Under the pieces are notes generated by a model. It had not been told where the DNA came from, did not search any database, and was given only the letters and a program-made list of their open reading frames with translations. The translations under genes and the position numbers were made by a program. A stretch of 64,000 nucleotides of DNA from Medicago truncatula (lineage: Eukaryota > Streptophyta > Magnoliopsida > Fabales > Fabaceae): contig NC_053045.1 of NCBI RefSeq assembly GCF_003473485.1, positions 4,924,501 to 4,988,500 on the forward strand, read 5' to 3'. Of the stretch, positions 37,974 through 50,010 are shown in pieces; position 1 is the stretch's first letter; each line of letters begins with the position of its first letter.

Positions 37974-39481
37974 ATTTAAAAAATGTATTTGATTCTGTTG
38001 TTAAATAATTTAGTGATTATTTGTTATATGCGTGTGTGTGTGAAGGTGATACATGATAAAGAAATGAAATATTTGCATTTCACCAAAAAACAAAAAAACA
38101 TGATATATTTGCCACCATGAGAAATTTTGCTTTCGTTCGATTGAGTATGCTTGATATGAACGTATTGTTAGGCTTAATGTTGATTTGAGAAAAAAATTCC
38201 ATAAACGTGTTTATGTTGCCTTTGCGCTATTTCATTCCATAATCATAGGTATTCCGTCATGATTGTTTCCAATTGCCATCGTAAATTTATTGGCTCAAGC
38301 TATTAACCTCTTTATTAAAAATACAATTAAAGATCAAGGGTAGCTGCAAATTTTCATTGATGCGATTAGGGGTGAACTCTATGAATACTTGTTTGATGAA
38401 ATTCGAAAAGAGTCTTATATGTTGAAATTGTCAAAGCCTGCAGAACATGAGTGCAATTCCAAAGCTTGAGTACCTTGTTCGATATTCTAAGTTAGATGCT
38501 TTATTTCTTTTCGAGACACTAGTAAAAGTGAAGCTTTTCGTTATATGTTTGATTTTGATTGTTTTCTTGCGGTTAGTAGTAATGACAGAAGTGGCGGTAT
38601 TTCTCTATTTTGGAGAAATTCATTTAACAGTTTTGTTCTAAACTATTATTCTAATCATATTAATGCTCATCTTGAGGATCCAAGTTAGGGCCTTTTGCAA
38701 TTTACAAGTTATTATGGGTTCTTGGAAGAGGGAGGCCACGGAGACTCTTGGATTTTCTTCAAACTCATACAAAGGATGTCTAATTACCATGGTCTATTAG
38801 TGGTGATTTCACGACATTATGTTTGACCATGATAAAAATGGAACGGTTGAACGAGAAAGGTGGTAAATTAATAGGTTTTGCCAAGCAATGTAAGATTTTG
38901 GCTTAACAAATGTGCCTATGGCTGACTATTAGTGCATGTGGTTTAAGAGTATTGGCACATCTAGAGTAGTTGAGGAACGCCTGGACAAGGCACTTGCGAA
39001 CAAAGGGTGGCATGCGGTCTTCCCAAATGCACAATTGGAAATTTTGGTAGCTCTTACATCTTATCACTATCTTATCTTATTGAATCTTGAACCAGGTTCT
39101 AGAGTAGGCGCGCGACGCAAATCCAGATATGAGAATGCATGGAGTATTGAACCCGGATTCAGAGATGTTGTTCAGGAAAGCTGGTAGAACAAAGTTCATC
39201 ATTTGGTGGTGCCTAAAGTAGATGTATGCACAAATGTTTTGTTATCTTGGACTAAGAACAATTGTAACAAATTAAAAGTATACATTGAAGAATGTCACAA
39301 AACGCTAAATTTATATTGTAATCAAGGTAATTCATGTGACTCTTAACAACTCGCTTCTTTTGGCAAAGAGCTAAAGCCCACTGGTATCAGGATGGTGATC
39401 TCAACACATAAAATTTCCATGCGTCTGTTACAATGTGTAAGAAGGTAAATCATATAACATCCCTGGAAACTGATTGAATAA

Positions 39482-40202
39482 CAGGTGATACAAGTATGTG
39501 TTAGTGTTTACCGGTGTTTTTGTGAACAAACCAGGAGGAGTGGGATCAAACCAGAAATCATAGGACATGTTGTGCAAAGTTTTTCCAGGAAAAGAGTGAG
39601 CATTCATCAAATTCATAGGTTGCTTTATGAACAAGACGAATCTGCATGGCGTCTTTCGATGGATAAAAGGTTAAAACAAAAGGAAATGTAGTAAATGCAA
39701 AATAAAGACTAAAAGTTTAAAACGCATAAACTTAAAGAAAAGGTAAATTGTATTGCATTAAAGTAAAGGTGGTTCGACGAATCAGATTACATACATTTTG
39801 TATAACTTTGTTCTCTCACGCCGGTGCTTTGAGTGTTTTAGAATTTCTATAAGTGATTTGCGACTCATTTTCCATATGGAAAACTACTATTTATACATAG
39901 AAAAATAACTAAAAAAAAGGCCTGCTCCACGTTCAGCACTTCTTCCATTGAGGAACCGCTTGTCTCCCACATTTTCATTGAGGAAACCACTGCTCTTTGG
40001 ATTCAAATTCTTCCCGCCTTATTGGTAACTGCTTGGCTTCAGAGATTTTAAACCCTTTCACACGCTAAGTCCAAATCTCGTCGAAATTCCCATGTTAAAG
40101 AGAAGACTTTGATTCCTGGAAAAGTGAAAGTCAGCCAATGTTGACCGCATTAAATGAGCCTGTCGAAATTACAGGCTAATAGTTAGTTAGCTCGAGAGTA
40201 TT
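39482..40202. mobile_element. Unclassified insertion inside the LINE relic
   Basis: LINE-like translation stops at about 39476 and resumes after about 40205. The intervening 721 bp has no LINE similarity and is bounded by the direct repeat ttgaataa (39474-39481 and 40203-40210), which could be an 8-bp target duplication. I see no terminal inverted repeats or LTR pair, so its class is open. Confidence 0.45.
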
Positions 40203-40882
40203 TTGAATAATTATTCCACGGGCAAGACAGTGTGCGTCGACCGATTTTGGATGCTCTCACATCGGTAATTGATGATAATGAAAATATGGAACTAACTACT
40301 CCGTTTCATATTTAGGAATTCAAAGATGTCATGTTTTCTATGCGTCTTGATAAATACTCCAGACCAGAAGGTTTTAGTCCTGGATTTTACCATCAATTTT
40401 GGAGCATATACAATGCAAATATATTCTAAGAATGTTGTTGTTGGTTGACTGAGAACCAATTTCCTCCAGTGTTGAACAAACCCAACATTTCCCCCGTCTC
40501 AAAAGGCCAACAACAAAAGATGATAAAGAATTTGAGACCAATTGCATTATGTAATGTGATATACAAACTGCTCTAAAAAGTGCTCGCTAATAAGCTGAAA
40601 TGCACCCTTAAATGCGTGTATGACAACCAATTTATGTTCATATCCAAAAGGTCGATATTGGACAATGCAATGATCCCATTTGAGGTCGTCCATCATATGA
40701 AAATTGATACGCGCATGAGCAACAACATTGCAACGCTCAAATTGGACATCAACAAGGCTTACAATCAGATTGATTGGGTATATCTGAAAAAGGTGATGTT
40801 AAAAATGGGTTTGAGCCAAAGTTGGTTCGCTAAATTCTTATGTGTATTAAATTTGTGGATTACTTTGTGATAGTAAACAATA

Positions 40883-41029
40883 CTCCCTCTGATCCTTTTT
40901 ACAAGAAACAATTGAATTTTTAGATACATTGAATAATTTATGTATCTGGTTTAGATTCTAGACCATATACATAAATTATTCAATGTATCTAAAAAATCAA
41001 TTGTTTATTGTAAATAGGAATTGAGGGAG
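40883..41029. mobile_element. Stowaway-like MITE inside the LINE relic
   Basis: The ends ctccctctgatcc and ggaattgagggag are the Stowaway (Tc1/mariner-type) terminus, and the arms gatacattgaataatttatg and cataaattattcaatgtatc pair exactly. The left flank is TA; the right is CA, a decayed target duplication. Length is 147 bp, no coding sequence. Confidence 0.85.
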
Positions 41030-41570
41030 CAACTTGGTTGGTCCGATTATTTTGGGGAGAGGCCTTTGCCAAAGTGACCCGCTCTTTCCATATCTTTATA
41101 TCCTTTGTGCGGAAGGGTTTTCAGCGCTTAACAGACAAGCTGAGAGGAGGGCGATTAACATGGCATCCTTCTTTGTGATAATCCACCGATGATTGTTTTA
41201 TATTTTTCATAGAAACCGAAGCCGAGGCAAAAGTCATTGAAAACATTATGACAACTTATGAAACCACACCAAGTTAAGATATAAGCCTTCTTGAGTCTAA
41301 GATTTATTATAGCACAACGGCAGAAGAACAGATACAAGCAACTATCACACACATTCTCGGTGTGCAAGCAGCACTTGGAATAGGTAAATTCTTGGGATTG
41401 CCATTCATGATCGGGAAAAATAAGTAAGCTCTTTTTGGTTACATTAAGGATCAGATTTGAAACAAAATAAACTTGTGGAGGAGCAAGTGCTTGTCAAAAG
41501 CGGGGCGTGAGGTGCTGATAAAATTTGTGTTACAAGCTATTTCGACATATATTTTGCTTTCAAAAATGTT

Positions 41571-43945
41571 GATTGACTATATTGAAAATGCATAAAAAAA
41601 TATTAATATTATGAGTATTTTCCTCCTTCCGAAAATGTTGATTGACTATATTGAAAATGCATAAAAATATTAATCAATAAATGTGTATTTTTTTTTGTCA
41701 AGTAGTCCAATGATGAGAAATTAATTTTTTTAAGGTGAATAAGTCGAGATTCAAACCACAACTCATACATATATAATACAATATCAATGTGTTGTTATTT
41801 CATGTTGGCAATTTTCATAGTCATGAAGCAAGAGTGAACATGCAAATTGAATGATAATGACAATGTCGATCAAAGAAACACAAAACAAGTTCGAGGAAAA
41901 ATGTAACGAAGACAAGGATATCTTTGTAATTTAATAAATGAAAAACTAATTTATTGAAGATTTCATCTCATTCCATCCAAATTGGGGGTAAACAAAATGA
42001 TGGAATATATTCCATTGTGTTCCACTCCATTTTATCCTTTTAATGAATAACCAAACAATGGAATCTTAATTTATTCCATTTCATTTCACCACATTCCATC
42101 TATCCAAATATAGCTTAAGTTTAAGCTAAGCTCACAGAGACATATTTTCTTTTTATTATGATATTCGAGAAATAAACTTGATATATCATCTTATTAATGA
42201 ATTAATTACTTTTGAATAGACATTGGATGAATGTGATGTTAGCTACAAATATGTGTATTTAATTATAGAAGAATGATATTTTGACAATTAATTTTAAACA
42301 ACTTTTAGTGATAATTTTTTTCCTCTTATTTTATTGGGAAAAGAAAGAGAGAGAATGATGAAGGTACGAGAGAGAGAGAGAGAGAGAGAGAGGAAAAGAA
42401 AAATTAAGGGAATAAAAATACAATGAAAGTACGAGATAGAGTTGTCTCAAAAATTATTTAAAAATGATTGTTCAAATATATTTCTCTTAATTATATGGAT
42501 ACTTGAGAAAATGATTGATGAAGTCTAATCTCAACGTTTTCATCCCATTAGTATTTTAAATTACTTTTACCACTTAATATTGAACAAACTTTATGAACCA
42601 CTCACAAATTATTTCAAACTTAAGATTATAATAAACTTTGTCGAACATCATAATATCATTCAAGTCCTTTTGAATACCGTAAAACTTTTCATACTTACTT
42701 TTGAGCTACAAACATCATGTATATCATCAAAATCATGAGCATAAGTTGTGTATGCAGTCATTCGAGCTAGTTTTTTTTTTTGAGAGAAGTCATTCGAGCT
42801 AGTTGATGAGCCACTACATTAACTCGTTGTTAATAAATTCTACGAAATAATTAGAACTATAAATAGAAAAAAAAAAAAAAAAACGAATTCAATCATTTGT
42901 CATATCTATTAGTTCATCAACAATTAAATTATGATAAAATATGATATTTCATCCTGTCTTTTTTATAAGAGACGTTTAGATTAATATAAATTGATGTATT
43001 TAGCTCAAAATTTAGACCGAATACATAAATTTTTGTTAATCCAGATGTCTCTTATGAATAAGACCTCTGTCACATATTATTTGACACAATCGATTCCATC
43101 ACAGATACCAATGCACAATTTTGATTTTAATTTTTTTTTTTTGGTCAAGTAGCCTAGTGGCTAGAGCTCACACAATTAAATTGTGGAGAAGTGGGATGTC
43201 CGGGGTTCGGACACCGACCCCTGCATATAATATACAATATCCCTACCAACTGAGCTAAACTCAGGAGGATAAAACATCTTTAATAATCTATTAGATTTTT
43301 TTTTTATGTATTTTGAAAATAGTCATCGAGGCAAATCCAATATCTTATATACTACCGTTTATCTTTGTATATTAATAGAAAAATATGATCAAAACATGTT
43401 ATATGAATAATGTACATTTTTAAAGTAAATCATTTAAAATGAGATAGAGGGAGTATCTCGGTTTTCTTATTTATTACGAAAGGAAGCTTTTATCATATGT
43501 TTTACGTTGTTAACTTTTTTCTTTTTCTTTTCGGTTGTCGAGAACATGTAACACTTGTGGCACACCATGTGTGTAATTTATATTGAGCAATGGGTAACCC
43601 ACATGGATTGATACAATGGTATAAATTTGAAATATTAATGTGCTCGTCTTAAGATTTCAAGTTATCCTTCTAACGTCAATTTATGTGGGATATTTCATAC
43701 ACAAGGGCTTTTCAAGTGGACGCTGCGATCGATTTTTCAAATTAATCAATCATTGAGCTGATACGGAGTTTAAAAATAATAATTGGACAATGAGAAATGA
43801 TATTTGTATAACTATTTTTTTTACAACATTCTCTTTCATACACATATTATGTTTTTACTTTCTCTTTCTATTGTTTTTGTTTTTGTTTCAATACCTTTTC
43901 TTTTTTTTTTCTTTTTTTTTTCCGGTAAAATTATGGTTGTTTCAA
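41571..43945. other. Gene-poor AT-rich interval
   Basis: No gene recognised. Near 41575-41670 a 50-bp segment (aaaatgttgattgactatat) is tandemly repeated. A (GA)n tract lies at 42371-42392. At 42955-43075 is a palindromic element (tgtcttttttataagagacg ... catctgtctcttatgaataag type) of Stowaway-like form. At 43146-43262 lies a tRNA-like repeat with ctagtggctagagctca and ggggttcggacaccgacc. At 41950-42110 there are many ttccatt/aatggaa words. Confidence 0.45.
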
Positions 43946-43955
43946 AAGTTGTTTA

Positions 43956-44710
43956 TTAGGCTTAATTGCAGTTTTGATCTTCTAAGTATCACAATCTTAC
44001 GATTTTGGCCCCATATAAAAAACAAGAGTAAATTGTCACTTTAGTCCATCTACACCTCGCTGTCACAAAGGTCTATGACTTATGATTAAATACAAAGAAG
44101 TCCCCGACTATGCACTTCCGCTATCACTTTAGTCCCTGATGTTAAATAATTCTGTTAAGTGATGATATTACACAAGTTTTACGATGACGTGGCATGAAGT
44201 GTCACATGGACTAAAGTGAAAGTAGAAAATAGTCACTTTGGTCCCTGAAACAAAAGTCAATATCCTAAAATTGAATCTCAAATCTCTAAATCCCTAGATC
44301 TCAAATCCCTACATGTCATTTAATTCTCTATTTTGTTCAAAAACAATCTTCCATTAAACACACACTTACTGTTAGATTCCTGACTATACATATTTACTAT
44401 TATCAGTTAGATCTTTGACATTAACCCATACCATCTCTAAGGTCCCTGGCAATCAAGGAAATATTTTGATTTCAAAGTTGATAATATAAATATCACATGT
44501 TCTTATTGATTAATGATGAAAACATGAAAAGACAAGAAACCTTTTCAAAACATGTATCATGACAAAAACAAATAAAGATAGATAATAAACCATTTCAAAC
44601 TAACATATTATGACCCCAAAAGGATTTGGGTACCTAAGAACAAAATTGCATGTGCTGCATACTTACTTAGCATGCAATATCATTCTGTGTTTCTTCCATG
44701 GCATTGCTTT

Positions 44711-44752
<42 letters not shown>

Positions 44753-45954
44753 ATATATTTATATATTTATATATATGTTATTTTTAGATCATGACCCTAT
44801 TATGTTATCATAGAATATCCTCATGCTGTTCTCGTGAGCTTAGCTCTGTTGATAGGAACAACATATAAAATATGCAAGGTCTGTGATTCAAACCCCGGCA
44901 AAAAAAAAACCCTTATGTTTGAAATTCTTATAGGTTTGAGTTGTTTGGGATTCACGACAAAGTTGCATATATAACAAGATAATCACCTGGTTTGGTGATT
45001 GGAAGCCATGAGACTTGATGCAAGTTGTGGGTCTTTCAATACTCAGTCATCCTCGGTTTAGAGCTCCATATCACCTTAGGTTTGTTCAAAGTTTTATTTG
45101 TTCTATTCCTTTTGAACTTTATTGTTGTGATATTTACATTATCAACTTTGGAAATAAAATTATCTTTTTATTGCCAAGGACCTTAGTGAGAGAACATGTT
45201 TACTGACAATGATCTAATTGATAATAAGTATACACAGTCAGGGATATAACAGTAAGTTGATGTTTAATGGAAGATTGATTTTGAACAAAAGAGAATTAAA
45301 TGACATTTAGGGATTTGAGATTTAGTGATTCAGAGATTTGAGATTCAATTTGGGGATATTGATTTTTGGGTCAGGGACCAAAGTGACAATTTTATACTTT
45401 CACTTTAGTCCATATGACATCTCATATGTCACGTCATCATAAAACTCGCACCACATCATCACTTAATAGAATTATTTAATGCCAGAGACTAAAGTGATAA
45501 CGGAAGTGTACAGTCAAAGACTTCTTTGTATTTAATTCTGAGTTAGGGACCTATGTGACAGCGAGATGTAGAGTCAGTAACTAAAGTGACAATTTGCTCA
45601 AAAAACAATAACAAATCAGCCCTACAAGTTGACCCCTTTTGCAATTTTAGCCCCCTAAACTAATATTGACCAAGTCAATACATAAGTGACATCCACATTA
45701 CTTAAAATGAGGTGCCACATGTGACTTTCTATTTTTTTAGGGGGACAAAATCAGAAGATTGTTATACTTAGACGGCCAAAACAATTAAGCCTAATAAAAA
45801 AAAGTGATGTAGATGTCACGTATGCATTGACCTGGTCAAAATTTGTGAGGGCCAAATTGTAAAAGGAGTAAACTTGGAGGTGATTTGTTATTGTATTATA
45901 GGGACCAAAATCGCAAAATTATAATATTTAAAAGATCAAAATTATAATTAAACC
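43956..45954. mobile_element. Outer inverted-repeat element, split by a nested insertion
   Basis: The left end (ttaggcttaattgcagtttt ... gattttggcccc) and the right end (gggaccaaaatcgc ... ataattaaacctaa) are inverted copies of the family seen at 404-742. The left arm is cut at 44025 by a Mutator-type element and resumes at 45609 (aacaaatcagccctacaagt). A third, inverted copy of the terminus (ggccaaaacaattaagccta) near 45780 shows that two related elements are nested or partly overlapping here. Confidence 0.7.
44026..45599. mobile_element. Non-autonomous Mutator-type element with long TIRs
   Basis: Flanked by an exact 9-bp direct repeat aaaaaacaa (44017-44025 and 45600-45608). The ends gagtaaattgtcactttagt and actaaagtgacaatttgctc start inverted repeats that stay aligned for roughly 470 bp per side, as far as ggtccctggcaat / attgccaaggacc and beyond. 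A 9-bp target and long TIRs are the Mutator (MULE) signature. There is no transposase. The 0.6-kb centre holds a (TA)n tract (about 44717-44749) and a tRNA-like repeat (44836-44910). Confidence 0.85.
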
Positions 45955-46049
45955 TAAATTGATTGCTCAAATATAACACACTCTTGAACGAAGGTCACAA
46001 GATAACAACATGACCCAATTGCTCTTACGCCCAACATATCCCGTGCGTG

Positions 46050-46056
46050 TATATAA
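46050..46056 (+). promoter_or_regulatory. Possible TATA box of the desaturase gene
   Basis: tatataa in gcgtgtatataactccaagg lies 391 bp upstream of the ATG. A start about 30 bp downstream would give a leader of about 360 nt, CT-rich near its 3' end. Motif-only evidence. Confidence 0.4.
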
Positions 46057-46440
46057 CTCCAAGGTCACAACATGAACTACGTACGACACACCCTTTTCTT
46101 CTCCCTTCAAATTCAATCTCATTCACTTCTTAACCCTTTTGTTTAGATTTTTTCTGTCAGATTTCACAAACAACAAGTTGAGGGTAGCTACGACAAGTAC
46201 TGTCACAACTCACAACACAAACCTGCGGCTCTCATTCAAACACACACACATATCCATACCTAGATTATTTCTTCAAAATCATTGCTTTTATTCAATCCTT
46301 CAATTTTGGTTCACATATTTCCAATTTACTTTCTACCCTTTTAAGGGACTATCAAAAAGTTAACAACTTTAGAACCAAATCCAACACCACCCTCCACAAA
46401 AAGCTTCTTCCTTTCATCCTTTAGTTTCACTCACTCACCA

Positions 46441-49400
46441 ATGGCAACAATGTTTTTATCAGAATGTGGCTTAAGACCACTTCCACCATTGTACCCTAAA
46501 CCAAGAACAAACACAATTTCATTTCAAAAACCTTCAAAGATTAGATTTTTAAGCAAAACAACCAAAAGGGTATCTTCAGATCTAAGGTTTAAACCAAAAA
46601 CATGGGAATTAAGAGTGAGTGCTCCTTCAAGGGTTGCTGAGGAAGAAGAAGAAAAGGGTGGAGGAGGGGTAGTTCAGGAATTTCCAAATTTTGACCCTGG
46701 TGCACCACCACCTTTTACATTAGGTGATATAAGAGCAGCTATACCTAAACATTGTTGGGTTAAGGATCCTTGGAAATCTATGAGCTATGTTGTTAGGGAT
46801 GTTGTTGTGGTTTTTGGTTTGGCTGTTGTTGCTGCTTATGTTAATAGTTTGTTTGTTTGGCCACTTTATTGGGCTGCTCAAGGAACCATGTTTTGGGCTC
46901 TCTTTGTTCTTGGTCATGATTGGTAATTACAAATACTAGTAATATTGATTTTCAGTTCAATTACTATTGGTTCAACCAATTTGGTTGTTTTTTCTTTGAA
47001 ACTTTTAATGTTGATTTTTGTTCAATTATTATTGGCTGCTATTTTTTTCTAGTTGGAAAAGTTTGACTCTTTAAGTTTGTTGTGATAATTGATAACTATG
47101 GTTGATGTTTTGAGCTATCTTTATTCTTGGTCATGATTGGTTGTTACAAATACTAATAGCCAATTTAGTCTATCTGTTGTGTTTAACCTTTAATGTTAAT
47201 TTTTGTTTAATTATTATTTGTTGTTTTTTTTCTCTTAGTGATAAAGTTGTAGTCTTTTAAGTTTTGATGATTTTTTCTTTTTCCGGATAGAAAGATGTTA
47301 ACATATCAGTTGTGTATCTGCGTGAACTTAACTCAGTTGGTAGGAATAATGCATATTAGATGCAGGGTGGGGGAATATATCAGCTATGTTAGTATTTTTC
47401 TTGTTTACCACTTTATATTATGATAATTAATAATTATGTCTGTGTTTTGGATATTTCAGTGGTCATGGAAGCTTTTCAAACAATCCAAAGCTGAACAGTG
47501 TTGCGGGGCATTTGCTGCATTCATCAATCCTAGTACCATATCATGGATGGTATGTTTATGTAGGAATAGCTGTTTTTCTAGTCTTGTTATACTTATTTGT
47601 TATCTTAATCTGCATTTGTTTTTGTGTAAGTTTTGAAACTGAGTTTTATGCATTGTGCAGGAGAATCAGTCATAGAACACATCATCAAAACCATGGCCAT
47701 GTTGAAAATGATGAATCTTGGCACCCGGTAAGCTTATAATCACTGTTCTAGTTTATGGCGAATATGTTTTTGTCCATCATTTTATATAAGAAACTTTATC
47801 GTTGACTAGAGTTTTTAAATAACGGCTAAAGTGGTGCTATCGCGCTATAGTGTAGTGGGATTTAAACAAATTGCTATTAAAAAATGTTGTGAAATAGTGC
47901 GCTAGTGACTATAGCACTAGCGTGTAGCGGAATTTGAACTAACCTCTATTTTCTGCTATTTGAGATTGACATCATTGTCTTTCGAAATTCAGAGTTTCTA
48001 ATCCATTACATTTAATTCCAAATCTTGCAGTTGCCAGAGAAAATCTTCAGGAGCTTGGACAATTCAACAAAAATGTTGAGATTTACAATACCTTTTCCAA
48101 TGCTTGCATATCCTTTCTACCTTGTAAGTTGTAATACCTAACTATTTTACCAGAATTTGAACATGTTTTGCTATTAGTTATGGTGTATGAATTGATCTAT
48201 GAGGCACTCACACCAAACTCGACACCGACATGTAAACGCTGAAAATAGTTTTAGAAAATAGAAGTGATTACATGCAATTACAAGTGTCAGTGTTGAACAC
48301 TCGGACACACATTCCATCTCAAGTGTCGGTGTTACATAGAATTTTACATTTGTTGTTAATCTTATCTTATGATGGTATTCAAATTCAGTGGAGCAGGAGT
48401 CCTGGGAAGAAAGGTTCTCACTTTGACCCAAATAGTGACTTGTTTGTGCCAAATGAAAGAAAAGATGTTATTACTTCGACAGTTTGTTGGACAGCTATGG
48501 CTGCTTTGCTTGTAGGCTTAGGATTTGTAATGGGTCCAATTCAATTACTCAAGCTTTACGGCGTTCCTTATGTGGTAAATTCCATTCCATCACATTTCTC
48601 TCTCTTTTTTACCTCCTTTTGAATCAAGATGAAATCCTAATTTTTGATATAACTTGGAATTGAAGCTTTTTGTCATGTGGTTGGATTTGGTGACCTATTT
48701 GCATCACCATGGCCATGAAGACAAATTACCATGGTATCGTGGACAGGTACCATTCTTCCTTCTTTTCCTCATAAACTTTCTCATCAAATTTGTTATTTTT
48801 CCTTTATTTTAATCTTTTTTTTAGCTGATAGAAAGAAAATACCAAGCCTTTCCTCATTTGGAATAAATCTAGAGGCAATCAGAGTTTTTCAGTAAAATTA
48901 AATTTTTCTTTAGAAAGTTTATTTCTTGTTTATGTGGAATTGATAGTTTTGAAAATTGTCGTGTTTCTCAGCTTTATCTTTCATTTTGTATGGACAGGAA
49001 TGGAGCTACCTTAGAGGCGGACTTACAACTCTCGATCGTGACTATGGATTGATAAATAACATTCATCATGACATTGGAACTCATGTCATTCATCACTTAT
49101 TTCCTCAAATCCCACACTACCACTTAATAGAAGCTGTGAGTATCTCTTTTCACATACTCCGTATCCGTCCGCTCTTGATTATAAGCAAAACTAACTATAT
49201 TTATCATTTTTTTTTTCAAATATACTCGTGATTAATACTATTAATTTATTTTTTGTCAAAAAATACTATTAATTTATCTTGGGAGATAAAATTAAAAGTT
49301 GGGCACATATACACAAAAGAGTATTTTCGGAAGTCCAAACATCCATACACAAAATAGTCACATTAAATACACTACATATTTTCATGATATATATGAAAAT

Positions 49401-50010
49401 AACAATAGAAGCTTATAATTAGGGACAAAAGTAGTATATTTATTGAAGGTATTTTAGGTATGACAACATTAAACAGAATGAAAGTTGTTCAATTTGATGA
49501 TATTTAAGACTGGCAGTTATGCCTATATATTTTTACTTATATTCAAGACCGGAGGCAGTATTTGGATTCTGCGCGTTCACGCAATCATTGATATAAACCA
49601 TTGAATCAAGATCAGACAGCCTGTATTTCAACTTTGTATTTTAGATTTCATATACTAAAATCAGAACACAAGATGTCTGGTTTTAATCTAACGTTTCAGA
49701 TTGTGTGGCTGTCTGTCTCAAATGTGTGTTACTGCAGAGAATCCAAATACCTCTTTACACTATTCTTGATGAATGAATAATTGAATGGTAATTCTTATGA
49801 ATTTGAATTTCTTTCCTCTTGTAGACTGAGGCAGCTAAGCCAGTTCTTGGAAGATATTACAAAGAGCCAAAGAAATCATCTCCTTTACCATTTCACCTCA
49901 TTGGAGATTTAATAAAAAGCATGAAAAAAGACCATTTTGTCAGTGACACTGGTGATGTTGTTTACTATCAAACAGACCCTAACCTTAGTGGCTCTTCTAC
50001 ATCAAAATAA
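46441..50010 (+). CDS. FAD7: Plastid omega-3 fatty acid desaturase (FAD7/FAD8 type)
   Basis: Eight exons (46441-46922, 47460-47549, 47661-47727, 48031-48123, 48389-48574, 48666-48746, 48998-49135, 49825-50010) encode 440 residues. The first ~65 residues form a transit peptide, followed by [20 protein letters not shown]. The three di-iron histidine boxes are intact: HDCGH (159-163), HRTHH (195-199) and HVIHH (362-366). Hydrophobic helices flank them, for example [20 protein letters not shown]. The enzyme converts 18:2 and 16:2 to trienoic fatty acids on chloroplast membrane lipids using ferredoxin, and so feeds jasmonate synthesis. The eight-exon layout is that of plant omega-3 desaturases. 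The long N-terminus separates it from ER-type FAD3; FAD7 versus FAD8 cannot be decided here. All introns are GT..AG. Confidence 0.96.
48195..48345. repeat. 'gtgtcgg' repeat in desaturase intron 4
   Basis: Contains actcgacaccgacatg, agaagtgattacatgcaatt and caagtgtcggtgttacat. The run agaagtgatt(a/g)(c/t)atg(c/t)aa also precedes the repeat at 28.23-28.33 kb, so the two are copies of one family. Intronic, non-coding. Confidence 0.6.

Larger units (their letters stand above)
38340..41570 (+). pseudogene. Dead LINE (non-LTR retrotransposon), endonuclease and RT remains
   Basis: Broken reading frames in several phases match a plant LINE ORF2 in order. Endonuclease end: RLDKALANKGWHAVFPNAQ and ALTSYHYLILL (38.98-39.09 kb). 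Linker: RAKAHWYQDGDLNT (39.37 kb). Reverse transcriptase: SRPEGFSPGFYHQFW (40.36 kb), KNLRPIALCNVIYKLL (40.53 kb), LANKLKCTLK and ISKRSILDNAMIPFEVVHHM, then LKLDINKAYNQIDWVYLKKV (40.6-40.8 kb). Distal end: KFLGLPFMIGK and SKAGREVLIKFVLQAISTY (41.38-41.55 kb). Stops and frameshifts are frequent, so it is inactive. It is interrupted at about 39482-40202 by unrelated sequence flanked by ttgaataa and at 40883-41029 by a Stowaway-like MITE. Confidence 0.88.

Noticed and set aside
43146-43262. Possible tRNA genes in sequences with 'ggttcgaa'-like B boxes (also 11.86, 25.33, 27.43, 30.83, 44.84, 55.72 kb)
   Set aside because: None closes an acceptor stem or anticodon arm; they look like SINE-type or other tRNA-derived repeats. 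Only 32394-32466 folds as a true tRNA.
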